From Clostridiaceae bacterium (GTDB taxonomy: Bacteria > Bacillota > Clostridia > Saccharofermentanales > UBA5734), in assembly GCA_012727965.1 (NCBI GenBank), contig JAAYFZ010000243.1, positions 1 through 18,447 on the forward strand: a stretch of 18,447 nucleotides of DNA, written 5' to 3'. Made by a program: the position numbers and the translations under genes. Every line of letters begins with the position of its first letter. Within the stretch, counting starts at the first letter, position 1. Shown piece after piece: positions 6,864 through 13,705 of this stretch. The notes beneath the pieces are model-generated. The model was not told where the DNA came from. It made no database searches and saw only the letters and a list, made by a program, of their open reading frames with translations.

Positions 6864-7508
6864 TTACTTCTGTCTCAAAACCTCATCGATTGCCGATTGC
6901 ATAATTGCATCTTCTTCAAGATCATAGGTTGATTTTCGATCCGTCGATAAACCTGATAAATTTTTAACCATCTCTTCAAGTAAACTACAGACCATGCCCG
7001 GATCAGCAAGTTCAGTATTTATACACAAGTCAAACATTGACGGATCATCAGCCTTAAGACCATAAAATGTTTGGAGAAAAGCACTTCTGACACGATCGTG
7101 TTGCTCTACCATGTCTTCAGCCTCTAAAATGTTACCGGCTTCCTTTCTCGCAAACACATTGTTGATCCTTCTATATCTGTCCTCCCTAACAAAAATATTT
7201 ATAACATTCGTCTGATCCTGTAAAACTGCAAAAGCACCTCTGCCAAGGATGACACAATTGTCTCTTCTGGCAAAAGCCAAAATTGTCTTGTTAAGCATTT
7301 TAACTATTCTGTTTTTCTCCGAATCAAAACGTCCCCAAACTCCATGCTCGCTATTGTATAGATCGTCGAATTCCAGAAGACCATACTTGATCAATATCTC
7401 TTCGATCAACTTCTTATTTACAAGCTGATAACCTAACGATTCTGCGATTTTCTCTGCGATAATGTCTCCAGCGCTGCCATACTCTCTTGATATTGTAATA
7501 ACAGCCAT
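6864..7508 (-). CDS. Cytidylate kinase-like family protein
   Basis: A 214-residue protein of the cytidylate-kinase-like group (Cytidylate_kin2 type), distinct from the essential Cmk. It opens MAVITISREYGSAGDIIAEK, where the REYGSAG loop replaces a classic GxxGxGKS P-loop, followed by LGYQLVNKKLIEEI. The centre has CVILGRGAFAVL, then FVREDRYRRINNVFARK, an Arg-rich lid-like segment, and MVEQHDRVRSAFLQTFYG. Family members are predicted nucleotide or nucleoside kinases with largely untested substrates, so no reaction is assigned. The start has a strong AAAGGAGG with about 7 nt spacing and an extended -10 promoter just upstream. It is divergent from the threonine aldolase gene. The pseudopilin-like fragment lies 39 nt downstream. 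Confidence 0.8.
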   Translation of the reverse strand: MAVITISREYGSAGDIIAEKIAESLGYQLVNKKLIEEILIKYGLLEFDDLYNSEHGVWGRFDSEKNRIVKMLNKTILAFARRDNCVILGRGAFAVLQDQTNVINIFVREDRYRRINNVFARKEAGNILEAEDMVEQHDRVRSAFLQTFYGLKADDPSMFDLCINTELADPGMVCSLLEEMVKNLSGLSTDRKSTYDLEEDAIMQSAIDEVLRQK

Positions 7509-7533
7509 GATTGGACCTCCTTTCTACACCCTA

Positions 7534-7542
7534 ATTATAACA
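7534..7542 (-). promoter_or_regulatory. Extended -10 promoter of the kinase-like gene
   Basis: Minus-strand TGTTATAAT gives a perfect TATAAT (7534-7539) with an upstream TGn. There is no clear -35. The start of transcription would fall just before the AAAGGAGG, giving a very short 5' UTR. Confidence 0.5.
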
Positions 7543-7661
7543 CCTGAAACCATTTGTATTGTGTCTTCTGCCATCTATTGAAATATCTTGACTGATATGA
7601 TTACATAAATTGCATGGCTGTCACTACTGACTGCAATAAGAAAATCGAACTGGAGAATTGT

Positions 7662-8711
7662 ATGATAAGGTTTGAAAGTGATTACTCAGAGGGAGCTCAT
7701 CAGATCATTCTTGATAAACTTCAAAACACGAATATGGAACAGACCCCCGGCTATGGTGAGGACTCATATTGCGAAGCCGCTAGAGGCCTTATCGCTGCAC
7801 ATCTCAACGGATGTCAGTCAGATATTCACTTCCTGGTGGGTGGCACACAGACTAACCTTACGCTGATTGCTGCCGCTCTTAGGCCACATCAGGCAGTTAT
7901 AGCTGCAGCCAGCGCTCATATCAATACTCATGAGACAGGCGCTATCGAGGCTACAGGTCATAAGGTAATTAGTATTAATACAGCTGACGGCAGACTGACC
8001 GACGCTGATATTAGGCAGACATATGAAGATCACTGGCAGGATCCGACTCATGAGCATATAGTGCAGCCAGCACTTGTCTATATTTCACAGCCAACTGAAT
8101 GTGGAACGATCTATTCACTGCAAGATCTTGAACTGCTTAGCAATACCTGTCAGGAGCTTGATCTCCTTCTTTATGTAGACGGTGCCAGGCTGGGGTTTGC
8201 CCTTGCTGTTCAGGGAGAAGTGCCAGCGCTCGCAGATCTTGCCAGGCTAACTGACGCTTTTTACATCGGCGGTACCAAGGTCGGAGCTCTTTTTGGCGAA
8301 GCACTGGTTATCAACAATCAATCTCTTAAACGTGATTTCCGCTATATCATCAAACAGCGCGGTGGCTTGCTAGCCAAGGGACGGTTGCTTGGGATTCAGT
8401 TTCAAGCCCTATTCGAGCATGGCCTCTATTTCGAGATCAGCCAATATGCTGTGCAGCAGGCCCTGCGTATAAAAGCTGCCTGTCAGGCTGCAGGCTATGA
8501 TTTCCTGTTCGATTCATATACAAATCAGCAGTTTCCGATACTGCCTCTGGATATGATCGAGAAGCTCCAGAAGCATTTTGCTTTTCATATTTGGCAGAAA
8601 ATCGATGATTCCAGATCAGCTGTTCGCTTCTGTACCAGCTGGGCTACACCTTCCGAACATGTCGATACTCTGATTGATCACTTACAAGGAGGAACTTATG
8701 AACAAGGATAA
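7662..8711 (+). CDS. Low-specificity threonine aldolase family PLP enzyme
   Basis: A 349-residue fold-type I PLP enzyme of the beta-eliminating lyase/threonine aldolase group, expected to cleave L-threonine or allo-threonine to glycine and acetaldehyde in the cytoplasm. Landmarks: TPGYGEDSY near the N-terminus; FLVGGTQTNL, the PLP phosphate-side loop; ASAHINTHETGAIEATGHK, with the stacking His; LLYVDGARLG with Asp173 for the pyridine nitrogen; and FYIGGTKVGALFGEAL with Lys206 as the Schiff-base lysine. The C-terminal domain ends RFCTSWATPSEHVDTLI. I choose the ATG at 7662, preceded by GGAG with 6 nt spacing; an in-frame ATG at 7614 has no ribosome binding site. Its 3' end overlaps the [2Fe-2S] protein gene by 14 nt. 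Exact substrate preference is not determined. Confidence 0.88.
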   Translation: MIRFESDYSEGAHQIILDKLQNTNMEQTPGYGEDSYCEAARGLIAAHLNGCQSDIHFLVGGTQTNLTLIAAALRPHQAVIAAASAHINTHETGAIEATGHKVISINTADGRLTDADIRQTYEDHWQDPTHEHIVQPALVYISQPTECGTIYSLQDLELLSNTCQELDLLLYVDGARLGFALAVQGEVPALADLARLTDAFYIGGTKVGALFGEALVINNQSLKRDFRYIIKQRGGLLAKGRLLGIQFQALFEHGLYFEISQYAVQQALRIKAACQAAGYDFLFDSYTNQQFPILPLDMIEKLQKHFAFHIWQKIDDSRSAVRFCTSWATPSEHVDTLIDHLQGGTYEQG

Positions 8712-8880
8712 AGTAATCTGTCCATGCAAAAAAGTAACTAAGGGAGATATACTCGTCGCCATGAAAAAGGGCGCACTGACATACAAGGATGTTAAGAAGG
8801 CTACAGGAGCAGGTTCCAAGTGCGGGCACTGCAAGGATGATGTCAAGAATTTCATCAAAAAACATAAGGATGACATTTGA
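8698..8880 (+). CDS. Small BFD-type [2Fe-2S] protein
   Basis: A 60-residue protein consisting of almost only a BFD-like [2Fe-2S] domain. Cys8, Cys10, Cys42 and Cys45 give the pattern C-x-C-x31-C-x2-C, the signature of bacterioferritin-associated ferredoxin and of the BFD domains in NifU, nitrite reductases and amine oxidases. The middle (KGDILVAMKKGALTYKDVKKATGAGSKCGHC) matches the helical fold that cradles the cluster; the rest is Lys-rich. AGGAGG lies inside the end of the aldolase gene, 5 nt before the ATG, and the genes overlap by 14 nt, so they are probably co-translated. The partner is unknown: electron transfer, iron-sulfur handling or iron release are possible. No bacterioferritin is in the window. 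Confidence 0.85.
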   Translation: MNKDKVICPCKKVTKGDILVAMKKGALTYKDVKKATGAGSKCGHCKDDVKNFIKKHKDDI

Positions 8881-8899
8881 ATATCTGCTGTGATATACT
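8870..8899 (+). promoter_or_regulatory. Predicted promoter of the DUF368/PopT-type gene
   Basis: ATGACA (8870-8875), an 18-nt spacer and TATACT (8894-8899) with TGA before it (extended -10). The -35 lies within the last codons of the [2Fe-2S] gene. Transcription would begin near 8906, so the popT-type gene can be expressed apart from the aldolase unit. Confidence 0.5.
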
Positions 8900-8902
8900 T
8901 CC

Positions 8903-8948
8903 CTTGCTGCGGTCTGATTAATGACCTCAATCAATAAGTATCAGCAAG
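8903..8948 (+). other. 5' UTR hairpin reaching into the ribosome binding site of the DUF368 gene
   Basis: CTTGCTG (8903-8909) is complementary to CAGCAAG (8942-8948), and the latter overlaps the AAGGAGA ribosome binding site (8946-8952). A second small stem GGTC/GACC (8911-8914 and 8923-8926) sits inside. Pairing would cover the first bases of the Shine-Dalgarno sequence. No known riboswitch class is recognised. Confidence 0.4.
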
Positions 8949-8957
8949 GAGAATCGC

Positions 8958-9830
8958 ATGTCATCGATAACACATCTAGTTAAGGAAACAATAAGAGGCA
9001 TAGTAATCGGTGTAGCAAATATAATCCCAGGCGTCAGCGGCGGAACCATGGCTGTCTCAATGGGCGTATATGACAAGTTGATCGAGGCAGTTACAGATTT
9101 ACGCAAAAACTTCAAGAAGAGCCTGATCTTCCTGCTTCCTTACATATTTGGTGCAGTTCTTGGCATAGCTGCTCTTTCATTTATAGTCAGACATGCTCTA
9201 CAGGCCTGGCCTCTGCAGACAGCCGGCCTTTTTATCGGACTGATCATAGGTGGGCTGCCTGTAATTTTAAAAAACTTCCGCGGTGCCAAGATCAACATTG
9301 GCCATGTCCTGCTATTTCTAGCTTTTTTCTTACTCGTTATTTTCATGTCGCTTAATAAGGATATTGAATCAACAGCTACTGACTTCAACTTAAATGCTTT
9401 CATGATGGTCAAACTGTTTGCCGTTGGTATGATAGCTGCAGCTACGATGATAATACCAGGCGTCAGCGGCTCACTGGTTCTCATGATTCTTGGTTTCTAT
9501 AATGGCATCATAAGTAATATCAGTCATTTTATCGAGGCTCTTTTAGCTTTTGATATGGCCGGAATATTACATGGACTTGGTGTTTTTATTCCATTTGGCA
9601 TTGGTATTCTGATTGGTATAGCACTGATTGCCAAATTGATCCGCTGGCTATTCAGTAATGCGCCAATAAGCACTTATGCCGCGATAACCGGACTAATACT
9701 GGCCTCTCCTTTTGCAATTATGATTGAAACCGGTATAAGCACAACCCGCTTAGGCACACTTGCAGTTGCTATCATCTTATTGATAATAGGTCTGGCAATT
9801 TCAGCCTATATGTCCAGAGAACAAGCGTAA
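8958..9830 (+). CDS. DUF368 family membrane protein (PopT-type polyprenyl-phosphate transporter)
   Basis: A 290-residue polytopic membrane protein of the DUF368 family. It has two matching halves: IVIGVANIIPGVSGGTMAV in the first and IAAATMIIPGVSGSLVLMI in the second, each with the IIPGVSG motif in a likely re-entrant region, as expected for an inverted-repeat transporter. About eight hydrophobic segments are visible. Family members named PopT have been reported to return undecaprenyl phosphate across the membrane for reuse in cell wall synthesis, in parallel with DedA-family UptA; that role is transferred here by family. AAGGAGA lies 5 nt before the ATG. It has its own promoter candidate and structured leader and ends at a bidirectional terminator. 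Confidence 0.87.
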   Translation: MSSITHLVKETIRGIVIGVANIIPGVSGGTMAVSMGVYDKLIEAVTDLRKNFKKSLIFLLPYIFGAVLGIAALSFIVRHALQAWPLQTAGLFIGLIIGGLPVILKNFRGAKINIGHVLLFLAFFLLVIFMSLNKDIESTATDFNLNAFMMVKLFAVGMIAAATMIIPGVSGSLVLMILGFYNGIISNISHFIEALLAFDMAGILHGLGVFIPFGIGILIGIALIAKLIRWLFSNAPISTYAAITGLILASPFAIMIETGISTTRLGTLAVAIILLIIGLAISAYMSREQA

Positions 9831-9858
9831 ATTATTGTCTGCATTAGCACATAGGCAA

Positions 9859-9890
9859 AAGCCATCCTCAATGAGGATGGCTTCATTTTT
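9859..9890. terminator. Bidirectional terminator between the DUF368 gene and livF
   Basis: AAGCCATCCTC and GAGGATGGCTT form a perfect 11-bp stem with an AAT loop. On the plus strand it runs into CATTTTTG; on the minus strand the stem ends in CTTTTG. It lies between two convergent genes and can serve both. Confidence 0.85.
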
Positions 9891-9930
9891 GCGTATAACA
9901 TTGAGGACAGGCAGCAACTAACTGAAATAC

Positions 9931-10632
9931 TCAGCCGCCCAGATAGGCTTTGCGCACAGCGTCATCATTCAGTAGAGCCTTGGCAGAGGCCGAAGTAACG
10001 ATCTTTCCTGTCTCAAGCACATATCCACGATCAGCGATCGACAGTGCCATACGAGCATTCTGTTCAACAAGCAGAATAGTTGTTCCGGCATCATTCAGCT
10101 CTTTTACGATTGAGAAAATCTGATCAACCAGGATCGGAGCCAGCCCCATCGATGGTTCATCCAGCATTAGCAGCTCTGGCTTGCTCATCAGAGCTCTGCC
10201 AATAGCCAGCATCTGCTGCTCACCGCCAGAAAGAGTTCCAGCCTGCTGTCTTCTTCTCTCCTTGAGCCTGGGGAAGCGATCAAACACATCTATCAGACTC
10301 GCGTCCGCTTCATCGCTTTTTCTCGTATATCCGCCCATTTCAAGGTTTTCTTCAACTGTCATCTGTAAGAAGATCCTGCGGCCCTCAGGGCACATTGCAA
10401 GGCCCTTCGATACGATCAGATGAGGTGCAGTTCCCAGAAGGCTCTTCTCTTTGAATTCTATTGAACCGGTTTTTGTTTTCAGAAGACCGGCAACAGAGTT
10501 AAGAATCGTTGACTTGCCGGCGCCATTTGCACCGATAAGGGTTACGATCTCGCCTTCATTGACTTCAAATGACACACCTTTGACCGCATGGATACTGCCA
10601 TAATAAACATTGATATCATTAACCTTAAGCAT
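9931..10632 (-). CDS. livF: Branched-chain amino acid ABC transporter ATP-binding protein LivF
   Basis: A 233-residue ABC ATPase, the second nucleotide-binding subunit of the Liv importer. Motifs: NVYYGSIHAVKGVSFEV at the start, Walker A GANGAGKS, CPEGRRIFLQMTVEENLEMG, signature LSGGEQQMLAIGRAL, Walker B LLMLDEPSMGLAP, and LLVEQNARMALSIADRGYV. The CPEGR.IF and EQNA motifs are typical of LivF rather than LivG. The start is the ATG 9 nt after AGGAGG; in-frame upstream starts are too close to or above that site. It overlaps the end of livG by 8 nt. It is the last gene of the operon, 40 nt before the bidirectional terminator. Confidence 0.93.
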   Translation of the reverse strand: MLKVNDINVYYGSIHAVKGVSFEVNEGEIVTLIGANGAGKSTILNSVAGLLKTKTGSIEFKEKSLLGTAPHLIVSKGLAMCPEGRRIFLQMTVEENLEMGGYTRKSDEADASLIDVFDRFPRLKERRRQQAGTLSGGEQQMLAIGRALMSKPELLMLDEPSMGLAPILVDQIFSIVKELNDAGTTILLVEQNARMALSIADRGYVLETGKIVTSASAKALLNDDAVRKAYLGG

Positions 10633-11467
10633 CAGATCCATCCTCCTTCTGCTTGCCAAGATAGGCCTCAATTACTTCAGGATTAGACTGGATCTCTTCA
10701 GGTGTACCCTTAGCTATGATCTTGCCATAATTCAGTACTGCAATGCCTTCACAGATACCCATAACAAGACTCATATCATGTTCTATAAGAAGAATAGCAA
10801 TCTGGAAAGCATCTCTGATTTTACGAATATTTGCCATTAATTCCTCTGTTTCCGAAGGATTCATACCAGCGGCAGGCTCGTCCAGCAGCAGTAACGATGG
10901 ATTAGTTGCCAGCGCACGTACTATTTCCAGACGTCTCTGAGCACCATAAGGTAATGAGCCGGCCTTGTACTTAGCCATATGCTCCATATTGAAGATAGAA
11001 AGCAGCTCGCGAACTCTTTCTTTTGCTTGTTTCTCGGCCTTCCAGTATGGCGGCAGTCTGAGAATCCCGCTGAGAGTGTCATATTTGTACTGATTATGCA
11101 ACCCGATCTTGACATTGTCTTCAACTGTCAGTGATGAAAACAACCTGATATTTTGAAATGTCCTGGCAATACCAAGCTGGTTTACCTGAACAGTTGTCAT
11201 GCCTTTTGTATCTACGCCGTCCAGAAGTATAGCACCCTTTGTCTGCTGATATACTTTTGTCAGCAAATTGAATACTGTCGTCTTGCCTGCGCCGTTTGGT
11301 CCAATCAGGCCTGAAATCTCAGTTCGTCCGATAACAAGATTGAAATCTTCAACTGCCACCAAACCGCCAAAAGTAATACCAAGATGGCTTATCTCAAGAA
11401 TAGGTGATGAATTCAAATCGCGTTCAGGGATAATTCCGGCACTTGGTACAGGTACCATTTTACTCAT
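10625..11467 (-). CDS. livG: Branched-chain amino acid ABC transporter ATP-binding protein LivG
   Basis: A 280-residue ABC ATPase. After an N-terminal extension of about 24 residues (VPVPSAGIIPERDLNSSP), the domain starts ILEISHLGITFGGLVAVEDF. Motifs: Walker A GPNGAGKTT, GIARTFQNIRLFSSLTVEDN, the LivG-type signature YGAQRRLEIVRAL, Walker B LLLLDEPAAGMNP, and H-loop LLIEHDMSLVMGICE. The C-terminus KGTPEEIQSNPEVIEAYLG is the usual LivG tail. Its ATG overlaps the livM stop as ATGA, pointing to translational coupling. It pairs with LivF to power the LivHM channel. Confidence 0.93.
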   Translation of the reverse strand: MSKMVPVPSAGIIPERDLNSSPILEISHLGITFGGLVAVEDFNLVIGRTEISGLIGPNGAGKTTVFNLLTKVYQQTKGAILLDGVDTKGMTTVQVNQLGIARTFQNIRLFSSLTVEDNVKIGLHNQYKYDTLSGILRLPPYWKAEKQAKERVRELLSIFNMEHMAKYKAGSLPYGAQRRLEIVRALATNPSLLLLDEPAAGMNPSETEELMANIRKIRDAFQIAILLIEHDMSLVMGICEGIAVLNYGKIIAKGTPEEIQSNPEVIEAYLGKQKEDGSDA

Positions 11468-12549
11468 TTCGCTGTACCCCCCTTGTTGACATTGTTCTTG
11501 GTCTTAAGATCGAGCATGAAGCCGATCTTGTTTATAAAGTTTTTGATCTTCTCATTATTGGTCGCGATCATGATCAGGATCAATATGATCGCATATATCA
11601 GCATACGATAATCATTAAATTGTCTGAGCAGTTCAGGCAATACAGTTAATACAGCAGCGGCGATGATCGAGCCTCTAATATTACCTATACCACCGAGAAC
11701 AACGAATACTAGCACAAGAATTGAAGTATTAAAATCAAACTTCTTAGCAACTACCGTTGAGAAATTCAGAGCATACAAGGCACCTGCGAAGCCCGCAAGT
11801 GCAGCTGAAATGACAAAAGCCATCAGCTTATACTTAGTTACGCTTATGCCCACAGATTCAGCAGCGATACGGTTGTCTCGTACAGCCATAATTGCTCTGC
11901 CGCTTCTGCTATGCATTAAATTGAGTACTATGATCAGGGTTATTATGATTAAGACAAACCCTGCAGTTACAGTTGAAATCCTATTGATCCCTACAGCTCC
12001 CATTGGACCGTTCAAAACCATTTTGCCGCCATCCTCCAATTGGATGGACTTCGCGCTGTTGAGGCCCATTTGCAAGCCATTGCTGTCGAAACCAACATAA
12101 ATAACATTGACGATGTTTTTTATGATCTCACCAAAAGCAAGAGTAACGATCGCCAAATAGTCGCCTCTAAGCCTCAAGGCCGGAACACCTACGATGACAC
12201 CAACAATTGCAGCCAAAATTCCGCCGATCAGCATTGATACTGCAAGTCTCAGCGGTGCATTTGTAATCTGATCCTGTAATGTTGAGGCAACTATAACACC
12301 TGAAAAAGCACCAACGCTCATGAAACCGGCATGTCCTAAACTAAGCTCACCGAGTATACCGACTGTCAGATTTAGTGATACTGCCATAACTATGTAGGCT
12401 GCGATCGGCACCAGCTGACCTCGAAGTGAGCTGGACATGCGACCTGTCATCACCAAAAACTGAACGATTATGAAAAACAGGACAACTATACCATAAGTAA
12501 TAATATTACTGCGGGTGCTCTTTTTGATTTTTTTGATTCCCTTCATCAT
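11464..12549 (-). CDS. livM: Branched-chain amino acid ABC transporter permease LivM
   Basis: A 361-residue membrane permease. A basic N-terminus (MMKGIKKIKKSTRSN) precedes about ten hydrophobic segments. Family landmarks: LNLTVGILGELSLGHAGFMSVGAF in the first third, LRLRGDYLAIVTLAFGEI, and the ATPase-contact loop SRSGRAIMAVRDNRIAAESVGI, then FVVLGGIGNIRGSIIAA near the end. The start has AGGGTG, which overlaps the livH stop codon, 8 nt before the first of two adjacent ATGs. It follows livH after 12 nt and overlaps livG by 4 nt. It forms the channel together with LivH. Confidence 0.92.
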   Translation of the reverse strand: MMKGIKKIKKSTRSNIITYGIVVLFFIIVQFLVMTGRMSSSLRGQLVPIAAYIVMAVSLNLTVGILGELSLGHAGFMSVGAFSGVIVASTLQDQITNAPLRLAVSMLIGGILAAIVGVIVGVPALRLRGDYLAIVTLAFGEIIKNIVNVIYVGFDSNGLQMGLNSAKSIQLEDGGKMVLNGPMGAVGINRISTVTAGFVLIIITLIIVLNLMHSRSGRAIMAVRDNRIAAESVGISVTKYKLMAFVISAALAGFAGALYALNFSTVVAKKFDFNTSILVLVFVVLGGIGNIRGSIIAAAVLTVLPELLRQFNDYRMLIYAIILILIMIATNNEKIKNFINKIGFMLDLKTKNNVNKGGTAK

Positions 12550-12561
12550 GTCGATATCACC

Positions 12562-13443
12562 CTACACTTTCTCATTGATCTTCTTGCCGAGCAATCCAGT
12601 AGGCTTGACCAAAAGAACAATGATCAAAACGGAAAACACAATGGCGTCAGAGAGCTCAGAAGAAATATATGCTCTGCCGATAATCTCAATAACACCTAAC
12701 AGTATTCCACCAAGCATCGCGCCTGGAACGGAACCGATACCGCCAAATACCGCAGCGGTAAAAGCTTTGATACCAGGCATGGAACCCATTGTCGGCATAA
12801 TGATTGGATAGGCAGATGCAAGCAAAACCCCGGCGATAGCTGCTAACCCGCTGCCAATCGCGAAGGTTATTGATATTGTCTTGTTAACACCGATGCCCAT
12901 TAGTTGAGCAGCGTCTTTGTCTTCAGAAACGGCCCGCATGGCTTTTCCCATTTTAGTTTTACTTATAATGAGCGTAAGCGCAGCCATGACCACGATACCA
13001 GTCACGACAGTTACTATGGTGACACTCGTAATGCTAAGTCTATTATTGAATAGTCTTAGTGGTTCAAAACTAAACATTGAGCTATAGCTCTTAGGATTTG
13101 ATGACCAAATCAGAAGCGCTGCATTTTGTAAAAAATAGCTCACACCGATCGCAGTAATCAAAACTGCCAGCGAAGGCGCAGCACGAAGCGGCTTATAAGC
13201 AAGCTTCTCTATAATTACACCAAGGGCTGTACATACAGCTACAGCAGCGACTATGGCTACTGCGGGCGGCAGTCCAAGATTAGCTGTCACTACAAAAGAA
13301 ATGTAGCCGCCAACCATAATAACATCACCATGAGCGAAGTTAAGCATCTTGGCAATACCATAAACCATTGTGTAGCCTAGAGCGATTATAGCGTAAATAC
13401 TACCCAGGCTGATTCCGTTTATAAGGTGCAAAATAAAATCCAT
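12562..13443 (-). CDS. livH: Branched-chain amino acid ABC transporter permease LivH
   Basis: A 293-residue membrane permease with about eight hydrophobic segments. Landmarks: ISLGSIYAIIALGYTMVYGI and MLNFAHGDVIMVGGYISF near the N-terminus, KLAYKPLRAAPSLAVLITAIG, the cytoplasmic loop KMGKAMRAVSEDKDAAQLMGI, and FTAAVFGGIGSVPGAMLGG. These are standard for LivH. The ribosome binding site is not ideal: AGGAAGGGG lies about 13 nt before the ATG. About 260 nt separate it from livJ, containing two hairpins and an extended -10 candidate, so the permease/ATPase block may be expressed at a different level from the binding protein. Confidence 0.92.
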   Translation of the reverse strand: MDFILHLINGISLGSIYAIIALGYTMVYGIAKMLNFAHGDVIMVGGYISFVVTANLGLPPAVAIVAAVAVCTALGVIIEKLAYKPLRAAPSLAVLITAIGVSYFLQNAALLIWSSNPKSYSSMFSFEPLRLFNNRLSITSVTIVTVVTGIVVMAALTLIISKTKMGKAMRAVSEDKDAAQLMGIGVNKTISITFAIGSGLAAIAGVLLASAYPIIMPTMGSMPGIKAFTAAVFGGIGSVPGAMLGGILLGVIEIIGRAYISSELSDAIVFSVLIIVLLVKPTGLLGKKINEKV

Positions 13444-13518
13444 ATCTTTTCGCCAGCCCCTTCCTGGAGAGGTTTTTATCGGAACATATCTGTAATAAGA
13501 CAGCAGACCTGATCAGAT

Positions 13519-13527
13519 ATTATACCA
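13519..13527 (-). promoter_or_regulatory. Possible internal promoter for livHMGF
   Basis: Minus-strand TGGTATAAT, a perfect TATAAT (13519-13524) with upstream TGn, lies about 75 nt before the livH start. The -35 region is poor. Together with the terminator-like hairpin after livJ, this suggests livHMGF may be partly transcribed on its own. Confidence 0.45.
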
Positions 13528-13551
13528 AAAAGTCTATACAATTCTTGAGAT

Positions 13552-13594
13552 TACAGCTTGTACCGCATTTCATATTAATGCATTACAAGCTGTA
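13552..13594 (-). repeat. Large inverted repeat between livJ and livH
   Basis: TACAGCTTGTA (13552-13562) and TACAAGCTGTA (13584-13594) are perfect 11-bp arms. After a 2x2 mismatch, a further 5-bp stem GCATT/AATGC follows, with a 7-nt loop. There is no T-run, so a terminator is unlikely. It lies just upstream of the internal -10 candidate, so it could be an operator or an mRNA stability hairpin. Confidence 0.55.
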
Positions 13595-13633
13595 TAGTCA
13601 ATAAAATTAGACTTTTCTGCTTTAGTTAATGAA

Positions 13634-13666
13634 AGAGAGGGTGCCGGCAGACCGACAGCCCTCTCT
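13634..13666 (-). terminator. Terminator-like hairpin after livJ (weak T-run)
   Basis: On the minus strand AGAGAGGG pairs with CCCTCTCT, and after a single bulged C, TGTCGG pairs with CCGGCA around a TCTG loop: 14 bp in all. It is followed by TTCATTAACT, not a clean U-tract, so termination is probably partial. It lies 40 nt after the livJ stop, fitting differential expression of livJ over livHMGF. Confidence 0.6.
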
Positions 13667-13705
13667 CCGGGTCAGTAAAACAATAAATAGTAATTACTTA
13701 TCTGA

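Noticed and set aside
6849..6866. Short inverted repeat TAATTGT/ACAATTA over the kinase-like gene's stop codon
   Set aside because: It is AT-only apart from one pair and lacks a T-run, so it is too weak to call a terminator.
9009..9470. Two copies of the same coding motif (IIPGVSG) in the DUF368 gene as a DNA repeat or duplication
   Set aside because: This internal two-fold repeat is a general feature of the family, not a recent DNA duplication.
11663..12100. A 145-codon open frame antisense to livM
   Set aside because: It is a shadow of the livM coding frame, which is strongly supported by family motifs.
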